Assembly (NCBI GenBank): GCA_027364825.1 | Contig: DAHXOM010000233.1 | Coordinates: 1-5,053 of the forward strand | Direction: 5' to 3' | Source of the DNA: a bacterium | GTDB taxonomy: Bacteria; JAMCPX01 | DNA: 5,053 bases | In this document: piece after piece, positions 1 to 5,029 of the stretch | Layout: each line of letters begins with the position of its first letter | How positions within the stretch are numbered: position 1 is the stretch's first letter | Notes under the pieces: generated by a model | What the model was told of the DNA's origin: nothing | The model's input: the letters and a program-made list of their open reading frames with translations, nothing else | The model's database searches: none | Program-made: the position numbers and the translations under genes

Positions 1-796
1 TCCTATAACAGAGTCTTTCATACTGGGTTTTACCGATAATATCTTCTTCACGATTGAAGAAGTTGTATCCAACTATTTCCTGTTGCAGCAGCGCAAGTAT
101 AACCAGTTCCTCTTCCTGGCTTAATCTCTTTTCTTTTTTTAATGCTTCCATAGGGAATGAGTGGCCGGTCTTTTTAAGACGCTGAACAATCCTGTTTTCA
201 ATCTTTCCAAGTGACTTGTTGTCTATCTGTCTCGATGCCGCGGCTTCCATGTCTATACTCGCCTCTGGCCGTTTGCGCAGAATTCTAACCCTTTCAAACT
301 GGTCGGCAAGATATTCAAGATTATCCTTATATGGCTCAAATCCTTCGTTCTCCTGAGCTTTTGATTCAGTACCAAAAATACGGCCTAAGATTGTATCCGA
401 TAAGGTTAAACTTGACCGCAAAAGCGTTACTTCATTACCATTGTATATTGTGGGTCCAGAAACGACATCCAGAATCCCGGATTTGTTCATCCTTAAGAGC
501 CTTTTTAGCTCTGCCTTGACAACCTTTTTATCCTTCCAAATCCTTTTAATGACCTCAACAGCCTCAATGTCTTTTTTACCTTCAAGATAATTCCCCAGAA
601 TAAGTGCTATGATTTTAATGTCATCTTCATCCAATTTGTAACCTTCAAAAATTGAGTTTTTTATCAGAGATGCTGCATTAAGAGTCGTGTCTTTGCCGGA
701 AGAATCCGAGCCTTCAGCATTTTTCTTCTCGTACAAATCGTTTATCTCAAGCAAAAGCTCAAACGCATTCTCATGCAGCACTATCTTGTCATTCAT
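1..796 (-). CDS. Partial protein of unknown function, possibly the N-terminal regulatory region of an AAA+ ATPase
   Basis: The reading frame is open from an ATG at 796 to the left window edge: 265 codons with no stop, so the C-terminus is missing. The start is well supported by GGAGGTG four bases upstream. The protein begins MNDKIVLHEN and is charged and helical, with no signal peptide or membrane segment. Two stretches look alike. Residues 54-112 begin LDEDDIKIIALIL and end with a basic KAELKRLLRMNKSGIL helix. Residues 225-265 begin LSQEEELVILALL and end with KTQYERLCYR. Between them lies LTLSDTILGRIFG (131-141) and a putative coiled region near 158-175. A repeated acidic-helix/winged-helix-like pattern followed by an LSxxxLxxIFG element is reminiscent of N-terminal regions of some bacterial CDC48-like AAA+ ATPases. 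That is recollection of a family pattern, and no Walker motif is in the visible part. A DNA-binding or scaffold protein is equally possible. The gene is real; its function is unassigned. Confidence 0.8.
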   Translation of the reverse strand, partial: MNDKIVLHENAFELLLEINDLYEKKNAEGSDSSGKDTTLNAASLIKNSIFEGYKLDEDDIKIIALILGNYLEGKKDIEAVEVIKRIWKDKKVVKAELKRLLRMNKSGILDVVSGPTIYNGNEVTLLRSSLTLSDTILGRIFGTESKAQENEGFEPYKDNLEYLADQFERVRILRKRPEASIDMEAAASRQIDNKSLGKIENRIVQRLKKTGHSFPMEALKKEKRLSQEEELVILALLQQEIVGYNFFNREEDIIGKTQYERLCYR

Positions 797-800
797 AATA

Positions 801-807
801 CACCTCC
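801..807 (-). promoter_or_regulatory. Ribosome binding site of the left-edge gene
   Basis: Read on the minus strand this is GGAGGTG, a near-perfect Shine-Dalgarno sequence four bases before the ATG at 796. It fixes the start of the left-edge gene and supports it as a translated gene even though its end is missing. Confidence 0.85.
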
Positions 808-841
808 GCTTACTATTATTATGATATTTTGCGTCTACAAT

Positions 842-870
842 AACATATGTAAGTGACAGAGGTATGTCAG
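842..870 (-). promoter_or_regulatory. Candidate sigma70 promoter with overlapping inverted repeat, left-edge gene
   Basis: On the minus strand CTGACA (865-870, five of six matches to the -35 consensus) is followed after 17 bases by TATGTT (842-847, four of six matches to the -10 consensus). This would start transcription near 835 and give a leader of about 38 bases before the ATG at 796. An inverted repeat, TGACA-N6-TGTCA (854-869), lies across the -35 box and spacer, where a repressor would sit. The -10 box is weak, so this is a candidate only. Confidence 0.4.
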
Positions 871-1030
871 TTTACTCTGGATTTCTTAAATGTGGGGATA
901 CGACAGCAGATATATAAGAGTAAAGCCTTGCGCTGGAACGAGGTTGCCTGTGAAGGGATTCTTGAATAAGCAATAAGAGTTCATCGTTATCCATAAAGTA
1001 TATGTATTTTAAGCTACCTTATAAGTCAAT

Positions 1031-1062
1031 CCTCAAAAGCGTTTTGTGCGTTTTTTATGAGG
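1031..1062. repeat. Imperfect inverted repeat (weak hairpin)
   Basis: CCTCA (1031-1035) pairs with TGAGG (1058-1062). A-rich sequence inside the left arm faces a T-run inside the right arm, and a GCG...CG(T) pairing lies closer to the loop. The arms are unequal, so the stem is interrupted. It is not followed by a clear T-tract on either strand, so I do not call it a terminator. Confidence 0.25.
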
Positions 1063-1176
1063 TGAAGGCTAAAACGGAGAATAAGACATTTCTGATAGCA
1101 GTTAAACCAATTTCTTTTTTATAAGACGCAGGATACCGCCATTTTTTCGGAAGGAATAATAAGGGGGCAAAAAGAT

Positions 1177-1206
1177 TTGATTTTTCTCTGAATAAGTGTT
1201 TATATG
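1177..1206 (+). promoter_or_regulatory. Candidate promoter of the toxin-antitoxin pair
   Basis: TTGATT (1177-1182) is followed after 18 bases by TATATG (1201-1206), each a partial sigma70 match. Transcription would start around 1213, at or next to the two possible antitoxin ATG codons (1209 and 1215). There is no Shine-Dalgarno sequence in the 20 bases before either ATG; the nearest purine run, AAGGGGGC at 1161-1168, is too far away. Together these suggest a leaderless message beginning at the ATG at 1215. Confidence 0.35.
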
Positions 1207-1208
1207 TT

Positions 1209-1397
1209 ATGTATATGGCTTACAAAACTCATGCGAAATTAATAGCCTCAATATATCCCTTAATCACCTATCACGAGCGCGGTCTAATCTGGGAAAGGGC
1301 CCGAGGCATGTGGAAACACAAGAAATCTGATCCCATACTGGAATTAAAGAAAATGCGAAAAGAATGGGATCGACAATTTCCAAACACTACAAAATAG
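1209..1397 (+). CDS. VapB-like antitoxin of a type II toxin-antitoxin pair
   Basis: This is a 62-residue basic protein (60 residues if translation starts at the second in-frame ATG, 1215). The C-terminal half, residues 31-57, reads RARGMWKHKKSDPILELKKMRKEWDR. The arrangement of a tryptophan, a basic stretch, then a DP and a charged helix with a KEWDR-type end is typical of the toxin-binding tail of small antitoxins that precede PIN-domain toxins. The frame immediately downstream encodes such a PIN domain, which is the main support for the assignment. Family knowledge: the antitoxin binds and blocks the ribonuclease toxin, and the pair often represses its own promoter. The N-terminal half is short and I cannot identify a defined DNA-binding fold, so autoregulation is uncertain. 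No ribosome binding site precedes either ATG. Confidence 0.7.
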   Translation: MYMAYKTHAKLIASIYPLITYHERGLIWERARGMWKHKKSDPILELKKMRKEWDRQFPNTTK

Positions 1398-1398
1398 C

Positions 1399-1773
1399 CT
1401 TGCGTATACGCTTGATACAAACGCAATAATTTACTATCTGAAAGACGAACCGGATGTTGTCACAAGCTTAAATACCATTTTCACTCAAAATGTTCCTATT
1501 TATATATCAACGATTACCGAGATAGAGCTTTTTGGATTCTCTAAACTCAGCGATCATGAAATAGCACAAATAGAAGCCATTTTAAGGACCGTGGCCATTA
1601 TACCGGTCGACTCACGTATTGCCCGTACAGCGGGATTCATACGTCGCAATTATCATATAAATATTGCCGACAGTACCATAGCTGCTACAGCCCTTTTTAC
1701 AGGGACTACTTTACTGACGCGAAACATCCGTGATTTTCGTAAGATCCCAAATCTTTCTTTACAGGAAGTTTGA
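1399..1773 (+). CDS. VapC-like PIN-domain ribonuclease toxin, no canonical start codon
   Basis: The frame is open from 1348 to the TGA at 1771-1773. From 1399 it encodes about 124 residues, the usual size of a VapC toxin. PIN-domain hallmarks are in order: YTLDTNAIIYYLKDEP with the first catalytic Asp at codon 1414; STITEIEL with the conserved Glu at 1519; IADSTIAATAL with Asp at 1669; and LLTRNIRDF with Asn 1723 and Asp 1732. These acidic residues normally hold the Mg2+/Mn2+ of an RNA-cleaving site. The domain should begin just before YTLDTN, but the codons there are CTT GCG. No ATG, GTG, TTG or CTG lies in frame between the upstream stop (1345-1347) and codon 1438, which is inside the first catalytic motif. 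The only near-start is ATC at 1369. The antitoxin stop (1395-1397) adjoins the domain start, so translational coupling would be expected. Either the start has been lost by mutation, leaving a silent toxin, or initiation is non-canonical. The start given here is the domain boundary, not a proven codon. Confidence 0.75.
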   Translation, partial: LAYTLDTNAIIYYLKDEPDVVTSLNTIFTQNVPIYISTITEIELFGFSKLSDHEIAQIEAILRTVAIIPVDSRIARTAGFIRRNYHINIADSTIAATALFTGTTLLTRNIRDFRKIPNLSLQEV

Positions 1774-1810
1774 CCCCAAATGCAATCTATAGCCTTTGAG
1801 GCGGGCGGGG

Positions 1811-2689
1811 TTACATACTCACGTGCAGGAATACCCTGAGCCCGTAGCCGATCAGGAATGACAACCCTGCAACACCGAGGCTGAGCGCGCTCATCTCAAG
1901 AAACCTGCTCAGGAAAGACACCTCTTTTATAACAGAAATAAAATAGGTAAAGAAAAGTATCACGATAACCGCTATAATGAGTGTGGAAAAAATGGCCGTG
2001 TAGTAGACATGAAAGATAAAAAACGGCATGACAAGCAATACCACCGCAATAAAGTAAGCGATGCCCGTATACAGGGATGCCTTGAGAGGGTTTTTGTCAC
2101 CCCTGTCGGATTTTTTTGCAAGATACTCAGAGGACATCATGGACAGGGCCGCGGCAATACCGGTTATAAGGCCTGCTATCCCGATAAGACGGGTGTTCTG
2201 AAATGCAAAGGATAATCCTGCGAGTGTACCGGTTAGCTCCACCAGCGCATCGTTGAGCCCGAGGATCATGGAGCTTATATAATTCAGCTTGTCCTCATCG
2301 ATAAGGGATATAAGTTCTTTCTCGTGCCTCTCCTCCTCTTCCATGACCTGCGATGCCTCTTCAAAATCCCCGGCAACCTGTTTATAGCTGTACTGTGCCC
2401 TGCCCTCTCCTTTTTCCATCATCTTGATTGCAAAGGTCAGGCTGAACAGCCTTACGAGAGCGATATAAATAAAGACCTTTATTGTGTCCGGTTTAACATC
2501 GATGCCGGTGTATTTCTTCCATATACCGTAATGTCTCAGCTCGTCAGCACTTATTCTTGAAAGGATTTCCCTGTTTTTATCGCCCGAGTTATTGGAAAGT
2601 CTTTTGTAAACCAGGTACTCGGTAATCTCATTTTTCTGGAATGCTGTAAGCGCATTTTGCAGTTTTGGATTTAATGTTTTTTCGTTCAT
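1811..2689 (-). CDS. Ferritin-like domain fused to VIT1/CCC1 family iron transporter
   Basis: A 292-residue membrane protein with two parts. Residues 10-130 form a rubrerythrin/ferritin-like four-helix domain with two intact ExxH motifs (E50-H53 and E119-H122) plus E21/E24 and E92/E95, suitable for a di-iron site. Residues 137-290 form a VIT1/CCC1 domain of about five membrane helices. Its first helix carries the family signature GLNDALVELTGTLAG (144-158, with D147 and E151), followed by GIAAALSMMSSEYLAKKSD (177-195, with the M184/M185 and E188 positions). A hydrophobic stretch at 70-90 lies inside the ferritin-like part. Established knowledge: VIT1/CCC1 proteins move Fe(II)/Mn(II), and the bacterial ferritin-VIT fusion MbfA exports iron and protects against iron and peroxide stress. 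The length and architecture agree with that type. The ATG at 2689 is preceded by a modest AGG (TAGGTAAG) eight bases away. It is last in the three-gene minus-strand unit, 61 bases after the lipid kinase, and converges on the vapC-like frame with a 37-base gap. Direction of transport and metal are inferred. Confidence 0.9.
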   Translation of the reverse strand: MNEKTLNPKLQNALTAFQKNEITEYLVYKRLSNNSGDKNREILSRISADELRHYGIWKKYTGIDVKPDTIKVFIYIALVRLFSLTFAIKMMEKGEGRAQYSYKQVAGDFEEASQVMEEEERHEKELISLIDEDKLNYISSMILGLNDALVELTGTLAGLSFAFQNTRLIGIAGLITGIAAALSMMSSEYLAKKSDRGDKNPLKASLYTGIAYFIAVVLLVMPFFIFHVYYTAIFSTLIIAVIVILFFTYFISVIKEVSFLSRFLEMSALSLGVAGLSFLIGYGLRVFLHVSM

Positions 2690-2750
2690 GGATCTTACCT
2701 ATGTATATTTCTGCAAAAATGCAATAAGAAAGCTTGTGAGGATTGCCGGG

Positions 2751-3683
2751 TTAAGGTATGATTACCTTTATGCTTTTGGGCAGGATGTCGAAGGTTGCAG
2801 GCAGCATGCCGGGCTGTTCACCGTCTACATCGAGCAATACCCTGTCTTTCGAGGTAAGCTCAACATGCCGTGCATTCGTGTAGCCGACCATGGGATCGCT
2901 TATATGTGTACCTTTATATATTTTCGAAGAGTTTCTCAGAAAATCTATGAACCCTGCCTTGCCGATGGTAACAATATCGAACATTCCGTCATCCGGCACT
3001 GCCCTGGGAGCGATATGCATGCCCCCGCCGAAAAACTGGCAATTGGCAATGGTAAGCATATTGATATCGGTAGTGTAAGGCTTGTTATTATCAAGAGTTA
3101 TGGTGATATTTTTATTCTTGTAGGTGACAAGCGTCATGATGGTCCCCCACAAAAACGAGATAAAACCACCGAATGCCTTCGTCGTCCTGTTTACCCGGTC
3201 AACCGTTTCACCGCCGATACCCGCATCCGCTATATTGATAAAATACCTGGTTGTTTCATGTCCACTGTGTGCTACAAATTTAATTTTTCCGGTATCCACG
3301 TCCCTTGCGTTTGCATTTTTTATGACCTTCACAGCATCCTGATACGGTTTTGGTATGCCCATTGTTTTAATAAAATCAGCCCCTGTCCCCATGGAGATTA
3401 CCCCAAGGACTGACTGAGGGTTTATCGGTTTGTCCTGTTCAAAGAATCCATTGACAACCTCGTTCAGGGTACCATCACCGCCAACGGATATAATGCGGGT
3501 AAATCCTGATTTTATGGCCTTCTTCGTAATATCAGGAGCTGTATACTGTCCTGTTGTAAATGCAAATTCGAAAGTACCTATGGCCTCCGATAAGACCCGT
3601 TTTATATCGGGCCAGAGTTTTTCTGTCCTTCCGTTTGCAGACCTGAGATTGACAACGGCAAATGTCTTTAAATGCTCATTCAT
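2751..3683 (-). CDS. Diacylglycerol/lipid kinase family protein (YegS/DgkB type)
   Basis: A 310-residue soluble kinase, the usual length for this family. The N-terminal nucleotide-binding domain shows VNLRSANGRTEKLWPDI (11-27) and the signature GGDGTLNEVVNG (68-79), followed by the GTGADF element (99-104). The C-terminal beta-rich lipid-binding domain has GGGMHIAPRAVPDDG (219-233) and LDVDGEQ (284-290), where the acidic residues take part in catalysis or metal binding in DgkB. Known role of the family: ATP-dependent phosphorylation of diacylglycerol, or in some members phosphatidylglycerol or sphingoid lipids, at the inner face of the membrane. GTGADF has Ala where many members have Asn; several family members vary here, so loss of activity is not implied. 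The ATG at 3683 has AGGTG with a short gap, located in the 11-base space after the MFS stop, so the two genes are almost certainly cotranscribed and probably translationally coupled. The exact lipid substrate is unknown. Confidence 0.92.
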   Translation of the reverse strand: MNEHLKTFAVVNLRSANGRTEKLWPDIKRVLSEAIGTFEFAFTTGQYTAPDITKKAIKSGFTRIISVGGDGTLNEVVNGFFEQDKPINPQSVLGVISMGTGADFIKTMGIPKPYQDAVKVIKNANARDVDTGKIKFVAHSGHETTRYFINIADAGIGGETVDRVNRTTKAFGGFISFLWGTIMTLVTYKNKNITITLDNNKPYTTDINMLTIANCQFFGGGMHIAPRAVPDDGMFDIVTIGKAGFIDFLRNSSKIYKGTHISDPMVGYTNARHVELTSKDRVLLDVDGEQPGMLPATFDILPKSIKVIIP

Positions 3684-3685
3684 TG

Positions 3686-3690
3686 CACCT
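3686..3690 (-). promoter_or_regulatory. Ribosome binding site of the lipid kinase
   Basis: AGGTG on the minus strand lies inside the 11-base gap between the MFS stop codon (3695-3697) and the kinase ATG at 3683. The spacing is short (four bases between AGG and ATG), which suits ribosomes re-initiating after the upstream gene. Confidence 0.55.
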
Positions 3691-3694
3691 GTGC

Positions 3695-4927
3695 TTATTG
3701 TTTGACGGTTCCCTTGTTATTATTGCGTCCATACGTTTCTTTTAAGAGGAGAGACAGCAGAAATGCAATGAGAAACATTCCCATAAAAACCCATATTCCG
3801 TCGCGAAAATTAGACGTAATGTTGGCGATGGCCTCAATGGAATAAATGGTTATTATTGCGCCTGTTGCACCAAAAACCCATAACATGCCGGTCGCACTGC
3901 CTGTTAATCTTTCCCCGACAATCTCTATAGACATCTGGAAGATAATGGGCAGGAGAGATATTACCAGAAACCCGAGAATTGCCGCAAGTACGATTGCCGT
4001 CGTATAGCTTCTTGTGTGCATCAGCGGATACATAAAAACACCGGCAGCTATTGTGCCGACAATAAGGAACGGCTTTCTTCTTTTAACCAAATCCGACAGG
4101 ATCGGAATCACAATTGCACCGACAATGCCGCCTGCAATAAGGATGCCTACGATGATGCCGCTTTGTTCTTCCGAGAACCCCTGGGGCCCTAAGAGCTTAT
4201 CCAGCCAGTTTGTAATACCGTTAAAGAAACCAACCCCTATAAACATGATCAGGGCAAGCATGATCATATCCTTGATTTTAAAAAGTTCTTTGTACGCCTG
4301 TATAGGATGGTATACTTGTTCTTCCTTCTTTACCGTTGTACTTATGGATGGGTTATCTTTTGCAAACAACAGGAATAAGATCGATCCCGCCACCGTAACA
4401 CCATCATATATTGCAATGATGTGGAACAGATCCATGTGCTGGATAATGATCGGTGTAATGACCAGGGCGGCTATCATGCCGAGAAACATTGCCATGGAAG
4501 CGAAGCCATTCGCCAGTGCCTCTTCGTTCTTGTTAAACCACACGGATGCGAGCTTTGCACCGCTGTTCACGATAAAAGGCTGGGCAATTGCAATTCCAAT
4601 CTGACCTGCAAGGATCCAGGCATAACTATCCGATCGAAGCCTCAGCAGCACGGCAACAGCCATGATGACGGATCCCACACCCACGGTAAATTTAAATCCT
4701 TTTGAATCAAGGATGGCTCCAACAGGCAGAGAAAACAATAAATTAGATAGATTAAAGACAGACAGCAACAGGACAAATTGAAAATCGGTTATGTTCAGAA
4801 GTTTTTCGATGGTAGGCTGTATTGGAGCAAAGTTGAGCCACAAAAATTGTGTAAGAATAACCTGAAACATGAATAAAACTAAAACCACCCACCGGTAAGA
4901 GCCGTATTTCACCTGCGTTTGTTCCAC
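3695..4927 (-). CDS. Major facilitator superfamily transporter, FLVCR-like
   Basis: A 410-residue integral membrane protein with about 12 hydrophobic segments (near 12-36, 48-72, 79-97, 104-125, 139-160, 166-189, 220-240, 256-276, 285-303, 309-332, 343-365 and 374-396) and a hydrophilic central loop at 190-219, the normal MFS 6+6 arrangement. The cytoplasmic loop after helix 2 carries an MFS motif A variant, GAILDSKGFK (70-79). YRWVVLVLFM at the N-terminus, LPVGAILDSKG and SVWFNKNEEALANG (128-141) recall the FLVCR/disrupted-in-renal-carcinoma group, whose animal members carry heme or choline/ethanolamine. This subfamily assignment is from recall and the substrate is open. The start is GTG at 4927, supported by an AGGGGG ribosome binding site five bases upstream and a strong promoter; the next in-frame Met is inside helix 1. 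It is the first gene of the unit with the lipid kinase (11 bases apart) and the ferritin-VIT protein. Confidence 0.88.
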   Translation of the reverse strand: MEQTQVKYGSYRWVVLVLFMFQVILTQFLWLNFAPIQPTIEKLLNITDFQFVLLLSVFNLSNLLFSLPVGAILDSKGFKFTVGVGSVIMAVAVLLRLRSDSYAWILAGQIGIAIAQPFIVNSGAKLASVWFNKNEEALANGFASMAMFLGMIAALVITPIIIQHMDLFHIIAIYDGVTVAGSILFLLFAKDNPSISTTVKKEEQVYHPIQAYKELFKIKDMIMLALIMFIGVGFFNGITNWLDKLLGPQGFSEEQSGIIVGILIAGGIVGAIVIPILSDLVKRRKPFLIVGTIAAGVFMYPLMHTRSYTTAIVLAAILGFLVISLLPIIFQMSIEIVGERLTGSATGMLWVFGATGAIITIYSIEAIANITSNFRDGIWVFMGMFLIAFLLSLLLKETYGRNNNKGTVKQ

Positions 4928-4932
4928 CGTAA

Positions 4933-4938
4933 CCCCCT
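4933..4938 (-). promoter_or_regulatory. Ribosome binding site deciding the GTG start of the MFS gene
   Basis: AGGGGG on the minus strand lies five bases before GTG at 4927. No ATG is available nearby, so this purine run supports GTG as the true initiation codon. Confidence 0.7.
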
Positions 4939-4959
4939 TTTTCTCAAGATTTTGATTTT

Positions 4960-4988
4960 AATATACTGTATCATTTACCATGAGTCAA
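4960..4988 (-). promoter_or_regulatory. Sigma70-type promoter of the MFS-lipid kinase-VIT operon
   Basis: On the minus strand TTGACT (4983-4988, five of six matches) is followed after exactly 17 bases by TATATT (4960-4965, five of six matches). Transcription should start near 4953, giving a leader of about 25 bases that contains the ribosome binding site of the MFS gene. No comparable promoter was seen in the 11-base or 61-base gaps downstream, which supports a single three-gene transcript. Confidence 0.75.
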
Positions 4989-4995
4989 AGGTTAT

Positions 4996-5015
4996 TGTTA
5001 ACACGTATTCGAATA
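4996..5015. repeat. Two adjacent short palindromes upstream of the operon promoter
   Basis: TGTTAACA (4996-5003) and TATTCGAATA (5006-5015) are perfect palindromes separated by two bases, starting eight bases upstream of the -35 box at 4983-4988. This is a plausible activator or repressor position. Perfect short palindromes are common by chance in AT-rich DNA, so the site call is tentative. Confidence 0.3.
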
Positions 5016-5029
5016 AAAATTTTATCATA

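Larger units (their letters stand above)
797..1208. other. Intergenic region without a convincing gene
   Basis: About 410 bases separate the divergent left-edge gene and the toxin-antitoxin pair. Apart from the promoters and hairpin listed separately, I see no coding signal. The longest ATG-started frame noticed (1002-1124, 40 codons) has no ribosome binding site and an unremarkable product. The stretch is AT-rich with frequent stops in all frames, and no tRNA-like or transposase-like sequence is recognisable. It could be decayed mobile or accessory DNA, but nothing in it proves that. Confidence 0.6.

Noticed and set aside
331..519. A 62-codon plus-strand open frame
   Set aside because: It is antisense to the left-edge gene, which has a strong ribosome binding site and an uninterrupted frame.
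1002..1124. A 40-codon plus-strand frame in the intergenic region
   Set aside because: No ribosome binding site, no promoter tied to it and no recognisable product; this size is expected by chance in AT-rich DNA.
797..1208. CRISPR array, tRNA, riboswitch or insertion sequence in the long intergenic region
   Set aside because: I saw no regularly spaced repeats, cloverleaf arms, conserved aptamer cores, terminal inverted repeats or transposase fragments.
1591..1773. GTG at 1591 as the start of the toxin gene
   Set aside because: It would remove the first catalytic Asp (1414) and Glu (1519) of the PIN domain. Sequence similarity to PIN domains continues upstream to about 1402, so this GTG is an internal Val codon.
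1774..1810. Bidirectional terminator between the toxin frame and the ferritin-VIT gene
   Set aside because: CCCC (after the toxin stop) and GGGG (near 1805) could pair only as a very short stem with a long loop. There is no T-run on either strand.
2705..2740. Hairpin in the lipid kinase to VIT gap (TGCA...TGCA)
   Set aside because: The pairing is a four-base palindrome with asymmetric flanks and no T-run. It is too weak to call a terminator or processing site.
2688..3413. A 241-codon open frame on the plus strand
   Set aside because: It lies antisense to the well-supported lipid kinase and overlaps the end of the ferritin-VIT gene. Its product is rich in Cys, His and Tyr with no domain and no ribosome binding site.
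4014..4604. A 196-codon plus-strand open frame
   Set aside because: It is antisense to the MFS gene, where hydrophobic codons read in reverse give long open frames. It has no ribosome binding site and no family likeness.
4421..4705. A 94-codon plus-strand open frame
   Set aside because: Another antisense frame within the MFS gene, with a His/Cys-rich low-quality product.
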